Notes: generated from the sequence alone by a model not told the origin. Counted from the stretch's first letter, positions 8,423 to 16,230 are shown. The stretch: 37,981 bases of DNA from Bacilli bacterium (GCA_017470115.1 JAFUEZ010000013.1:1-37981), one strand, 5' to 3'. Made by a program: numbers and translations.

Positions 8423-10064
8423 TTTGACTTCCTTTCTTTACAAAGCTGATGTAATAGGCCTCATCTTCTTTAGTAATAATTAATTTAATATAAGGATTAT
8501 TCATTTCATTAGCGTTGATATCGTCGCCTTCTAAGACCAACTTTAAAATGACATCATTTTCACTTTTAAAAGATATGAGAATATGATGAATATGATCGAT
8601 ATTTTTCTCAATTAATTTAATTAACAAAGTATAAGTCGAAGATAAATAATAACCTTCCATTTCTCTTTCATAAACATTATTAATTAAATCGACTTTGATA
8701 TTGTTTTTTTCTAAGTAACGAGAAGTTTCTGCAATAGCTAAATATAATTCTTGGAAATTAATTTTTTTATTTTCACTTTCTAATAATTTAAAATTTGCTA
8801 AACGCTTAATATACGCACTATAAAAAAGCACTAACGACATATTTTTATCAAATAAAGAAAAATCCTTTTCTACTTCTGATACCAAGTCACTAATGAGATT
8901 AGATTCCTCGTGCGTTTCTTTAGAAATAGCGTCATAAAGATTATTTTTTTCTTGGGTGGTTATTTCTTCTTCCTTACCCTTAATAATTAATTCATTTAAT
9001 CTCTCTTCTTCTTTTAAATTTTCTTTTATTTCTTCTAATTCTTTTTTCGCGCGATTTATCTCTTTTATATCTTGTACATAAACAGTTGAGCCACCATGAA
9101 TTGAAACGTTACTAATAATGTTATCTCCAATTATTATTTTTTGATTAATTGGTGGTATGTCTTCTTTGTGTAAATCATAAAAACCACGGCTTTGATATAT
9201 TATTTCCTTATTTTTATTAAGGATAAAAACAGGTTGTGTGGCATTTGAAAAGAATTCATCATAACTATTATTTGAAGCTATAAGACCTAATTTGATTAAA
9301 GATAATATATAACCAGCGATCATGAAGCATAAAGTTTCGGGAAATTCATTCGTGATTTTCATATCGTTGATATGGGGAATTAAATGAAAGATGTCTAACG
9401 CTAACCAAACGCTTCCTAATATCAATGGTATTAAAGATAACCAAGAATATTTTTTACCAACAACAATCGTGGTTTGGAAAAATAAAATAATAAAAGTAGT
9501 TATTAATGTAATGGAAACCCAAGCCACAATTAAATAATAAACAACACCTCTTTGATAATCGGAATCCCAATTGAGAAAGTCATCATTAAATTTGAACACT
9601 AATTGATGTAAATCATTGGTAATTACCAATAAAAACAAAATCGTGGTGATAATAAAAGTTATTATTGATGAGATGATAACGACCTTTTTATTCCGAATAT
9701 AGATATAGCAAGAAAACAATAAAAAATAAGGAATAAATAATGTGGGTAAATAATATAAATACCATAAATGCCTTGCCACTATATCTATGTTGTTGAAAGA
9801 GTTGTATTTAAATGCACGAAACGTCATGAACAAAACCATAAAAATAGCCACGACAATTAATGGTCTTCTTTGTCTTTTGTATGAGATATGATTTCTTAAA
9901 TAAGCCAAAAATATCAAAGATAAAGCGATAAAAATGATATTGGTTAAAACACCATGTCCATCAGCATAAGAAATACCAATATCCAAAAAAGACGTTGCAA
10001 AATACAATATTAAAATAAAAATATTTAATAAAATGGCTTTCTTTAGTGTTTCATTATTTTTCAT
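8406..10064 (-). CDS. Multi-helix membrane sensor with degenerate kinase-like C terminus
   Basis: The chosen ATG gives 552 residues. About eight hydrophobic helices occupy residues 8-270, like the N-terminal membrane domain of some seven-helix histidine kinases. A PAS-like segment (about 280-345) and a charged coiled coil (about 345-385) follow. The C-terminal 160 residues have the spacing of a histidine-kinase dimer and ATPase module, but I see no phospho-acceptor His box and no glycine-rich ATP lid. It is therefore probably a non-catalytic partner of the next kinase. A GTG start at 10118 is possible but has no ribosome site and lies upstream of a good promoter (TTGATA-16-TATTAT). It is the first gene of the three-gene signalling operon. 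Confidence 0.7.
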   Translation of the reverse strand: MKNNETLKKAILLNIFILILYFATSFLDIGISYADGHGVLTNIIFIALSLIFLAYLRNHISYKRQRRPLIVVAIFMVLFMTFRAFKYNSFNNIDIVARHLWYLYYLPTLFIPYFLLFSCYIYIRNKKVVIISSIITFIITTILFLLVITNDLHQLVFKFNDDFLNWDSDYQRGVVYYLIVAWVSITLITTFIILFFQTTIVVGKKYSWLSLIPLILGSVWLALDIFHLIPHINDMKITNEFPETLCFMIAGYILSLIKLGLIASNNSYDEFFSNATQPVFILNKNKEIIYQSRGFYDLHKEDIPPINQKIIIGDNIISNVSIHGGSTVYVQDIKEINRAKKELEEIKENLKEEERLNELIIKGKEEEITTQEKNNLYDAISKETHEESNLISDLVSEVEKDFSLFDKNMSLVLFYSAYIKRLANFKLLESENKKINFQELYLAIAETSRYLEKNNIKVDLINNVYEREMEGYYLSSTYTLLIKLIEKNIDHIHHILISFKSENDVILKLVLEGDDINANEMNNPYIKLIITKEDEAYYISFVKKGSQNDEIN

Positions 10065-10075
10065 AAACAATGTAA

Positions 10076-10105
10076 TTTTACTCAATTTCTCATAAAAATA
10101 ATATA
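10076..10105 (-). promoter_or_regulatory. Promoter of the signalling operon
   Basis: On the minus strand TTGATA is followed after 16 bases by TATTAT. The predicted start point leaves a short leader before the ATG at 10064. The -35 lies in a small inverted repeat (CACAT-TGAT-ATGTG), which may be an operator. Confidence 0.55.
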
Positions 10106-10159
10106 AAAAGAACCCCACATATCAATGTGAAGTGTCTTAATTAAAAATCCGCATTTAGC

Positions 10160-10777
10160 TTATTTTCTTTTATTTGAGATTAATTTATAAACAAATAAAC
10201 CTATGACAAAAATAGAAAATAAGAAAATAACACCTTGAGTAAATAGTTGCATCAAATACATTGCGTTATCTGAGCCTTCTTCTTCAAATGTCTTTATTAG
10301 ATTAAATTGCATCATTTGTATTGTATATAAAGCACTGATAAGACCAAAAAATGATAATACATATTGTCTTTCAATTTTATCTTTCTTTACTAATCCCTTA
10401 ATAGCAAAGATCATTTTGAGTGTTCCATATAATGCGTAAGCATAAATGAACCAATCAAAAAGATAATGAGGTGCATCTTTATATAAAATAGTCATTATAA
10501 ATGATGCCATCATTGGCGCTAAAACAAGCAATATAGAAATAATACCAGCCACATAACTACTAGGTTTTATATGATATTTTTCTATTGCCCATTGCCACAC
10601 TTTAAAAAGAGCCATCAAATATGAAAAGACAGAGTAATTAACTAAGATCCAATCAAATTTAATAATTGTTAAAACTAAATGAATTGTGCCCATAGTAAGT
10701 GGACCAAGTAAAGAAAAATAAAAAGCTACATCGCCTTTATGGTAAAAATCAATTAGCTTTTTAAATAGGTTTTTCAT
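10160..10777 (-). CDS. Integral membrane protein of unknown function
   Basis: The 205 residues contain five or six hydrophobic helices (about 18-40, 46-62, 72-98, 106-128, 140-160, 175-198) and a basic C terminus (KLISNKRK). I do not recognise the family and see no catalytic motif. The start has no obvious ribosome binding site; a -10-like TAGAAT lies seven bases upstream, so the mRNA may be leaderless. It stands alone between the signalling operon and the redox block, in the same direction. Confidence 0.6.
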   Translation of the reverse strand: MKNLFKKLIDFYHKGDVAFYFSLLGPLTMGTIHLVLTIIKFDWILVNYSVFSYLMALFKVWQWAIEKYHIKPSSYVAGIISILLVLAPMMASFIMTILYKDAPHYLFDWFIYAYALYGTLKMIFAIKGLVKKDKIERQYVLSFFGLISALYTIQMMQFNLIKTFEEEGSDNAMYLMQLFTQGVIFLFSIFVIGLFVYKLISNKRK

Positions 10778-10913
10778 GTTAATTATTCTATCTAATTAAG
10801 AACTTACTTTCTATATTTAAAGGATCTATTATTTGAATGATAATAATTAATAATAACAATTTATGTAATGCACAGGTTTTTAATGGTTGTCTACAATTTC
10901 TATAAGACTCAAC
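10778..10913. other. Intergenic region, no gene seen
   Basis: AT-rich sequence upstream of the membrane protein gene, reaching the terminator at 10914. It holds the probable promoter region of the membrane protein and nothing else I can name. Confidence 0.3.
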
Positions 10914-10943
10914 AAAAAAGGACTGACACTATGGTATCAATCC
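10914..10943 (-). terminator. Dispersed hairpin repeat acting as terminator of the flavodoxin gene
   Basis: On the minus strand GGATTGATAC pairs with GTGTCAGTCC (10 bp, two G-U) around a CATA loop, followed by TTTTTT. It is one of six similar copies. The bases after it (10959-10981) partly match the tail of the copy at 14.7 kb. Confidence 0.85.
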
Positions 10944-11027
10944 TACTCAATTTAAAATAACCAAAATGTATAGAAACAATACAATGCAGCAGTTTTAAAT
11001 CCACGCAGCACTGTTTTAAATCAATCA

Positions 11028-11540
11028 TTATAATTGCTCATCAATCCATCTTTGTAATAATGGTTTAGAAGAGTTAACGTTTGATCCAACAATTGCTAAG
11101 CCAGTTTTAATATTAGCTTTTAGAGCATATTTTTTAATATCTCTCACTATTGAAGCTAATCCACTACCTTCATGAGTGGAAAATGGCATGATTATTTTAT
11201 CTTTAAAATCTAATTTAGATAATTGAGTAAACATTGGTTGAGGTAATGTTCCCCAATATATTGGACCACCAATAAATATCACATCATAATCATCGATATT
11301 AGATAACTCTTTGACTAATTCTGGAAGTTTGTTTCTTTTTTGTTCGTCTTGAGCTTCTTTAATACAGGTCATGTAGTCTTTTGAATAAGGAACTTTTCTT
11401 TCTACTTTAAATAAATCCGCTCCAATTATATCTTGGATATAATCAGCAACTACCTCAGTGTTGCCTTTATCAATATATCTCATTGAACCACCGAAATAAT
11501 TTTCATCGGCTCTAGAAAAATAAATAACTAATGCTTTCAT
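11028..11540 (-). CDS. Flavodoxin-family protein
   Basis: From the ATG at 11540 the protein has 170 residues of the flavodoxin_4 type. ALVIYFSRADENYFGG is the phosphate-binding loop region and IGGPIYWGTLP carries the flavin-stacking aromatic. The family carries FMN and acts in electron transfer or quinone/nitro reduction in the cytoplasm. GGAG precedes this ATG by six bases, favouring it over the ATG two codons earlier. The gene is bounded by hairpin repeats on both sides (10914 and 11651), so it forms a one-gene unit. It is related in fold to the flavodoxin half of the fusion lipoprotein at 13.3-14.2 kb. Confidence 0.85.
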   Translation of the reverse strand: MKALVIYFSRADENYFGGSMRYIDKGNTEVVADYIQDIIGADLFKVERKVPYSKDYMTCIKEAQDEQKRNKLPELVKELSNIDDYDVIFIGGPIYWGTLPQPMFTQLSKLDFKDKIIMPFSTHEGSGLASIVRDIKKYALKANIKTGLAIVGSNVNSSKPLLQRWIDEQL

Positions 11541-11650
11541 ATACATCTCCTTTTTTGAGCATCAAAATCAATTGTGGATTCTAAAAACCATAGATGACAT
11601 CATTGATTTAACAGTCGAGACTATTAAAAACGATATAAATAGCTAAGAGA

Positions 11651-11675
11651 AAAGACTGACACATCGAATCAATCC
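11651..11675 (-). terminator. Dispersed hairpin repeat acting as terminator of the redox operon
   Basis: On the minus strand AGGATTGA pairs with TCAGTCTT (with G-U pairs), followed by a T-rich stretch. It lies downstream of the alpha/beta hydrolase stop and belongs to the six-copy repeat family. Confidence 0.7.
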
Positions 11676-11757
11676 TATTTAATTTAAATTTAGCCTGGAT
11701 TTTCAATAATCATACAAATAGAACAAACTAATAACCTTTTGAACGCATAATCTATTT

Positions 11758-12723
11758 TTAGATATTCTTTTTGATAAATTCTTCGATCTTATCAAAAGGA
11801 ATTTTGTCGTGATTTGATCCACCATCATATAAGTCACAGTGTGTAGCGTCTTTAACTAATAAAAATTCTTTATTATCACCTTTTAATAACTTAAACGCAT
11901 CTTGACCGAAATATAGTGAATGGGCTTTTTCACCATGAACAATTAAAACAGCATTTCTTATTTCAGAAGCATAGGTAAATAATCTTGTATTCAATAAAGA
12001 TGTGCCTGCAGTAACATTCCATCCACCATTACTATTTAAACTACGTGAATGGTAACCACGTGGTGTTTTGTAGTAGTCGTAATATTGTTTTACAAACCAT
12101 GGAAAATCAGTTGGATCATCAACCACTCCTCCACCTAATTTATAATTACCATTTTTAAAGTCTATTGTTCTTTGATTATTAATTGCTACTCTAGCTTGAT
12201 ATCTACTTTCTTCGTTATCTCCTTGATCAAAATAGCCATTACCAGTGACTCTAGACATATCGTACATAGTGATAGCAACTGTGGCTTTGATTCTTGTATC
12301 AATACAAGCTGTTTGAATAGCCATTCCACCCCATCCACAAATACCGATGATAGAGATTTTATCGTGGTCAACATTATCTAAATTAGATAAATAATCTACT
12401 GCTGCTTGGAAATCTTCAACATTAATATCTGGTGAATTCATATATCGAGGTTCGCCACCGCTTTCTCCTGTAAAAGAAGGATCAAAAGCAATAGTTAAGA
12501 ATCCTCTTTTAGCCATTTCTTGAGCGTATAATCCACTTGATTGTTCCTTAACAGCACCAAAAGGACCAGAAACAGCGATTGCAGGAAAACTCTTTCCTAT
12601 TTTTGGCCAATACATATCCGCAGCAAGTTCGATGCCGAAATGATTTTTAAAGGTAACTTTTTGATGATTGATTGATTCGTCTTTTGGGAAAACTTTATCC
12701 CATTCATTAACTAATTTAAGCAT
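11758..12723 (-). CDS. Alpha/beta hydrolase, dienelactone-hydrolase/YcjY-like
   Basis: A 321-residue cytoplasmic alpha/beta hydrolase. GICGWGGMA sits at the nucleophile elbow and has Cys where Ser is usual, as in dienelactone hydrolases and the YcjY group. VHGEKAH (about 270) and DATHCDLYD (about 300) are in place for the acid and the catalytic His. AFDPSFTGESGG resembles the family's oxyanion region. The substrate is unknown. The start codon overlaps the stop of the FMN reductase gene (shared base 12723), so the two are translationally coupled. Linkage to MerR, flavodoxin and FMN reductase genes suggests a detoxification or quinone/carbonyl stress role (inference). Confidence 0.85.
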   Translation of the reverse strand: MLKLVNEWDKVFPKDESINHQKVTFKNHFGIELAADMYWPKIGKSFPAIAVSGPFGAVKEQSSGLYAQEMAKRGFLTIAFDPSFTGESGGEPRYMNSPDINVEDFQAAVDYLSNLDNVDHDKISIIGICGWGGMAIQTACIDTRIKATVAITMYDMSRVTGNGYFDQGDNEESRYQARVAINNQRTIDFKNGNYKLGGGVVDDPTDFPWFVKQYYDYYKTPRGYHSRSLNSNGGWNVTAGTSLLNTRLFTYASEIRNAVLIVHGEKAHSLYFGQDAFKLLKGDNKEFLLVKDATHCDLYDGGSNHDKIPFDKIEEFIKKNI

Positions 12724-13259
12724 TATATATTCCTCCCCATTTCATAAGCTTGTTTTAATTTTTCACTATTTTTGATTTCATTAGGCCCATTCATTCCTCC
12801 AACAAACAGTGCCTTTTTAAGTTCAACACCATCAAAGCAATCAATCCAACCCTGTAAACCATTAATAGCTTTTTCAGGAACATATTGCTCTTCTTCAGCA
12901 GCGACAGTTAAAAAATAGACTTCTTTGAATTTATAATCTCTAGAATATAAAGAATTACATCTATCAATTAAGGTTTTCATTTGACCAGACAGTTCATAAT
13001 AATAGATTGGTGAGACCCACACTATAACATCGCTTTCACACATCTTATCTGCAATAATGATGGCGTCATCATTTATAACGCATTTATGAGTTTTTTGACA
13101 TGCTAAGCAGCCACGACAGAAAGCAACACTTTTATCTTTCAAAGATACAAATTCAACGACATTTCCAGCTTCTTTTGCTCCTTTTTCAAATTCATGCGCT
13201 AATAATTCGGAATTGCTTCCGTTTCTAACGCTTGTTGAAATAATTAATACTTTTTTCAT
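12723..13259 (-). CDS. NADPH-dependent FMN reductase / iron-sulfur flavoprotein-like
   Basis: The protein has 178 residues with a flavodoxin-like fold: VLIISTSVRNGSNSELLA is the flavin phosphate loop and VWVSPIYYYELSGQMK follows the FMN-stacking strand. CRGCLACQKTHKC (C-x2-C-x2-C-x5-C) matches the cluster or disulfide motif of iron-sulfur flavoproteins. It probably passes electrons from NAD(P)H to flavin and small acceptors. It is the third gene of the MerR operon, six bases after the fusion lipoprotein gene. A paralogue with the same Cys spacing lies at 35.3-36.0 kb. Confidence 0.88.
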   Translation of the reverse strand: MKKVLIISTSVRNGSNSELLAHEFEKGAKEAGNVVEFVSLKDKSVAFCRGCLACQKTHKCVINDDAIIIADKMCESDVIVWVSPIYYYELSGQMKTLIDRCNSLYSRDYKFKEVYFLTVAAEEEQYVPEKAINGLQGWIDCFDGVELKKALFVGGMNGPNEIKNSEKLKQAYEMGRNI

Positions 13260-13265
13260 AATTGA

Positions 13266-14201
13266 TTATCCTTTTATAACAAATGTAACCGATGATTTAT
13301 TTAATAGATTATTTAATCCACTATTATCTAAATTAATGTGCCCAAGCCTCGTATATGACCAGGAACTATTGTGATAAAAAACAGAGATGGCATTACCGTT
13401 ATATAAAACGATATCTCCTGGCACGACATCAATTTGTGAATCGTTTCTAACAATTGATTGACCAATGGAACCTGTTTGTTCAAAGCCACCATATTCGTGC
13501 ATTTCAATAGTTAAAGGCAATAATTTCTTTAAGGCTTTAACTGACTCGTTGTTCTCCCAAGTGACATTTAGTTCTTGATTATCTATTAATAATTTCATAC
13601 TTTCTTCCTTTTTGATATATGTATCTAGCCAATTTCCAATTTCTTCTTTTGTAGTATTCCCTGCAAATCGTTTTCCATCTAACCAATTGGCGTTAGGAGC
13701 GCTCTTTGCTAAGTTAGTGGCACTGCTACCAATAGGTGAACTACCTGAAGTGCAAAACGGAATAATCGTTTTATTTGATAAATCATAAGATTCTATGAAT
13801 GTATATAAGATTTTAGGCGCTTGCCCCCACCAGATTGGATAACCTAAGATAATTGTGTTGTATTGCGAAATATCACTGATGGTATATTTGATTTCTGGTC
13901 TAGCCTTATCATCGTTTTGTTCCTTGTTAGCGCGACAATCGGAATTGTAATCAATATCCGCGGAAGTATATTTCACATTTGGAACGATTTCGAAAATGTC
14001 GCTTTGTAAGTGTTCTTGAGCATATGTCGCCAGTTTTTTAGTGTTATTTGTAACAGAAAAATAGGCCACCAAGACATCATTATCGCCCGGTTTTATTGTT
14101 TGACTGCTATTGTTGCTAGCGTTATCGCTACTCTGACCATCATTTGTAGCGCAACTAGTGAGAATAAGCATTGGTAGAATAAAACTTAATAATCTCTTCA
14201 T
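13266..14201 (-). CDS. Flavodoxin fused to a cyclophilin-like domain, lipoprotein
   Basis: From the ATG at 14201 the protein has 311 residues. A lipoprotein signal peptide ends in LTSC (about residue 17). A Ser/Asn linker leads to a flavodoxin domain (about 35-195; VAYFSVTNNTKKLA and ILGYPIWWGQAP). The C-terminal ~110 residues (from KLLIDNQELNVTW) match the cyclophilin-like domain seen in small beta-barrel proteins (GGFEQTGSIGQSI, VPGDIVLYNGNAISVFY). A flavodoxin outside the membrane implies electron delivery to surface-exposed substrates; this is inference. GGATG precedes the start, and a longer reading frame upstream lacks such a site. The second gene of the MerR operon. Confidence 0.85.
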   Translation of the reverse strand: MKRLLSFILPMLILTSCATNDGQSSDNASNNSSQTIKPGDNDVLVAYFSVTNNTKKLATYAQEHLQSDIFEIVPNVKYTSADIDYNSDCRANKEQNDDKARPEIKYTISDISQYNTIILGYPIWWGQAPKILYTFIESYDLSNKTIIPFCTSGSSPIGSSATNLAKSAPNANWLDGKRFAGNTTKEEIGNWLDTYIKKEESMKLLIDNQELNVTWENNESVKALKKLLPLTIEMHEYGGFEQTGSIGQSIVRNDSQIDVVPGDIVLYNGNAISVFYHNSSWSYTRLGHINLDNSGLNNLLNKSSVTFVIKG

Positions 14202-14211
14202 TTTTACATCC

Positions 14212-14643
14212 TTATTTATTTGGTAATTCATCAACATCTAAAGTGGCTTCTGGATTTGGCCAATCTTTCACTGCTTCTTCTGTCCCAGCTTCTAAAGCCT
14301 TTTCATAGTAAGCTTTTTTAAAATCAATTTGTTTTTTGTAATATTTTAGTTCTTTTATTTGTCTTTCTATGTTTTCTTCTTGTTCTAAAATGAGCTGATA
14401 TCTTTCTTTTAATGTCTCATCGCCCTTTAAAGCTAAATCAACATATTCTTTGATCTTTCTAATTGGCATATTTAAATTCTTTAGACAATTAAGCATTCTT
14501 AGCCATGGGAAATCTTTATCTTCAAATACACGAATACCATTTACTCTTTTTACTAAAGGAAATAATCCTTCTTTATCATAGTATCTAATCGTATATGTTG
14601 AGACATTGAGCATCTTAGCTACTTCTGATATTGAATAACTCAT
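14212..14643 (-). CDS. MerR-family transcriptional regulator
   Basis: The 143-residue protein opens with a MerR winged helix-turn-helix (SYSISEVAKMLNVSTYTIRYYDKEGL), has the wing region NGIRVFEDKDFPWLRML, and ends with a long dimerisation helix (about 75-125). No C-terminal Cys pair is present, so a metal sensor is unlikely; it fits the small-molecule or aldehyde/quinone-responsive branch. The ATG at 14643 follows GAGGTGA; a GTG three codons earlier overlaps that site and is rejected. It heads the redox operon and probably activates its own promoter (14664-14694). Confidence 0.92.
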   Translation of the reverse strand: MSYSISEVAKMLNVSTYTIRYYDKEGLFPLVKRVNGIRVFEDKDFPWLRMLNCLKNLNMPIRKIKEYVDLALKGDETLKERYQLILEQEENIERQIKELKYYKKQIDFKKAYYEKALEAGTEEAVKDWPNPEATLDVDELPNK

Positions 14644-14663
14644 TTTTATCACCTCACATTTAT

Positions 14664-14694
14664 ATATTAAAAGTTAGAGTTAACTCTAAGTCAA
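14664..14694 (-). promoter_or_regulatory. MerR-type promoter with 19-bp spacer and operator
   Basis: On the minus strand TTGACT (14689-14694) and TAATAT (14664-14669) are 19 bases apart. The spacer holds the perfect palindrome TTAGAGTTAACTCTAA (14674-14689). An overlong spacer with a central palindrome is the hallmark of MerR-activated promoters. Confidence 0.88.
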
Positions 14695-14704
14695 GCTCAA
14701 AATA

Positions 14705-14732
14705 AAAAGGACTGACACTTTCGAATCAATCC
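14705..14732 (-). terminator. Dispersed hairpin repeat upstream of the MerR promoter
   Basis: On the minus strand GGATTGAT pairs with GTCAGTCC, followed by TTTTTATTT. No minus-strand gene lies ahead of it (the neighbour to the right is on the + strand). It therefore either insulates the MerR promoter or is a leftover of an insertion. The bases to its right (CTAAGTTGG) match the copies at 16.5 and 18.3 kb. Confidence 0.7.
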
Positions 14733-14809
14733 TATTTAACTAAGTTGGCCAAAATGGACAGAAATGATAAGACTCTACGTTTATTTCTATCACGCTACAT
14801 AATGTATCA

Positions 14810-14838
14810 TTTAATTAGTACCATTAATGTTATATAAT
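14810..14838 (+). promoter_or_regulatory. Promoter of the structured leader and nuclease operon
   Basis: TTTAAT (14810-14815) and TATAAT (14833-14838) are separated by 17 bases on the + strand. Transcription would start near 14845, just before the structured segment. Confidence 0.6.
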
Positions 14839-14844
14839 AAATAT

Positions 14845-15218
14845 ACATTTATTAGCAGACTATCGGCGCTATGAACTAGCTGTAGCAAAGTCGACCATAC
14901 GCAGGTAAACGATAGGACACCCTAATAAAGACTGTAAGATTGGACGTGTTAGGATCTTACATTGTGGAAAGCATCGCCCAGAAGGTAAAGGCGGTACATA
15001 AATAAATGGCGACCATTAGGACACGGTTTATGTAGCAATATTACCCACGCTCCACACAAATAGTTACATTTGAACCAGAGGCCATCCAAAAGAGGACGAA
15101 ACACCAGTAACTATGGTTGATAGGAATATCGGCAGTTAGTTACAGAAGGCGTTTTGGTTTGGATGGTTTTATTTTCCTTCTAAAACACCTAATCGATAAA
15201 AATATAGGAGGAAATAAA
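14845..15218 (+). ncRNA. Highly structured, pseudoknotted leader RNA of unknown class
   Basis: About 375 bases with clearly higher GC than the surroundings precede the nuclease start. Visible helices are: CTATCG/CGATAG (14860-14865/14910-14915); an H-type pseudoknot made of CCTAATA/TGTTAGG (14921-14927/14947-14953) and TGTAAGAT/ATCTTACA (14933-14940/14954-14961); TCGCC/GGCGG (14974-14978/14990-14994); TACATAAA/TTTATGTA (14995-15002/15027-15034) enclosing AATGG-CGA-CCATT; ATAGTTAC/GTAACTAT (15060-15067/15107-15114); CCATCCAAA/TTTGGATGG (15082-15090/15158-15166), which crosses the previous helix; and a hairpin at 15116-15133 with a GGAA tetraloop. Distal bases TTTCCTTC (15173-15180) can pair with the ribosome binding site (15207-15214). 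It may be a riboswitch-like leader or an RNA that works with the encoded protein. It does not match group I intron, tmRNA or RNase P signatures I know. Confidence 0.65.
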
Positions 15219-16229
15219 ATGCTAATCGACACAAAATTTCAAAATTGGGTTGAAAGCCTTTCCCAAAATTACAAAAAGGCTCAAATTAAAGCTGCTATCC
15301 ACGTTAACAGTGAACTTATCAAATTCTATTACGAATTGGGTGAGGAAATAGCTAAAACATCTTTTAAGGCAAGTTATGGGAATAAGTTCTACGATTTGTT
15401 GAGTGCAGAACTAAAAAAAGCCATTCCTAACGCCAAAGGACTAAACCATCAGAATCTAAGATACGCCGAGAAATTTTATACTATGTATAAAAAGATTTTC
15501 CCACAAGTTGTGGGAGAATTGGTGTTGGTGCCTTGGGGCCACCACAGAATTATCATTGACAAATGTAAAACGATTGAAAAATGTTTGTTCTATATCAAAA
15601 CAACAGTTAAAAACAATTTGTCGAGGTATGATTTGGAAAGTCGCATTTTGGCAAATGTATATGAAAGAAGCCAAAACACGATAAACAATTTTACAAAACA
15701 ATTGTCTTCAATTGATGAGGGCATAGCAAATCAAATAATGAAAGATCCTTACGAATTTGATTTTCTAACAATTAGGGAAAACTATAATGAAAAAGAATTA
15801 AAAGACGAATTAACCAAGCATATAGAGTCATTTCTTTTGGAACTCGGAAACGGATTTGCATATGTGGGAAAAGAAGTTCGCCTAATACTAGGTTATACGG
15901 AAATGTACTGCGATTTGTTATTTTATAGCATTAAAGCCCATTGCTATGTGGTAATAGAAATAAAGACAGGTGAATTTAAACCAGAACATATGGGTCAATT
16001 GATTGGGTACACTGCTGCCATTGATGCAACATTAAAAGGTGAATACGATAACAAAACTATCGGAATATTGGTTTGTAGAAACAAAGACAATACCTTGGCT
16101 CAACACATAATAAATGGAACAAATCTACCTGTTGGCATTTCTGAATACCAATTATCGAATTTAATACCAGATAAATATAAATCTTCTTTGCCAACAATTG
16201 AGGATTTAGAAAAAGGCGAGGATAAATAA
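15219..16229 (+). CDS. DUF1016 / YhcG-family PDDEXK nuclease
   Basis: The 336-residue protein matches the YhcG (DUF1016) family. An N-terminal helical winged domain (about 5-160; NWVESLSQNYKKAQIKAA, LNHQNLRYAEKFYTMY, VPWGHHRIIIDKC) is followed by a PDDEXK nuclease domain (about 175-320). LLFYSIKAHCYVVIEIKTG shows the D-x(n)-E-I-K core, where Asp precedes LLFYS and EIK carries Glu and Lys, and MGQLIGYTAAI carries the conserved Gln-x3-Tyr helix. Family members often sit beside restriction-modification or other defence genes; here only a small partner is present. The start was chosen for TAGGAGGAAA eight bases ahead; the upstream open extension overlaps the structured leader. Flanking hairpin repeats mark it as part of an accessory block. 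Confidence 0.9.
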   Translation: MLIDTKFQNWVESLSQNYKKAQIKAAIHVNSELIKFYYELGEEIAKTSFKASYGNKFYDLLSAELKKAIPNAKGLNHQNLRYAEKFYTMYKKIFPQVVGELVLVPWGHHRIIIDKCKTIEKCLFYIKTTVKNNLSRYDLESRILANVYERSQNTINNFTKQLSSIDEGIANQIMKDPYEFDFLTIRENYNEKELKDELTKHIESFLLELGNGFAYVGKEVRLILGYTEMYCDLLFYSIKAHCYVVIEIKTGEFKPEHMGQLIGYTAAIDATLKGEYDNKTIGILVCRNKDNTLAQHIINGTNLPVGISEYQLSNLIPDKYKSSLPTIEDLEKGEDK

Positions 16230-16230
16230 A

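Noticed and set aside
14845-15218. Group I intron or IscB-type (HEARO) guide RNA
   Set aside because: The conserved P7/P3 core of group I introns is not found, and the downstream gene is a PDDEXK DUF1016 protein, not an HNH/RuvC IscB.
15117-15218. N-terminal extension of the YhcG protein
   Set aside because: The family starts near the chosen ATG, which has a strong ribosome site; the extension overlaps the structured leader.
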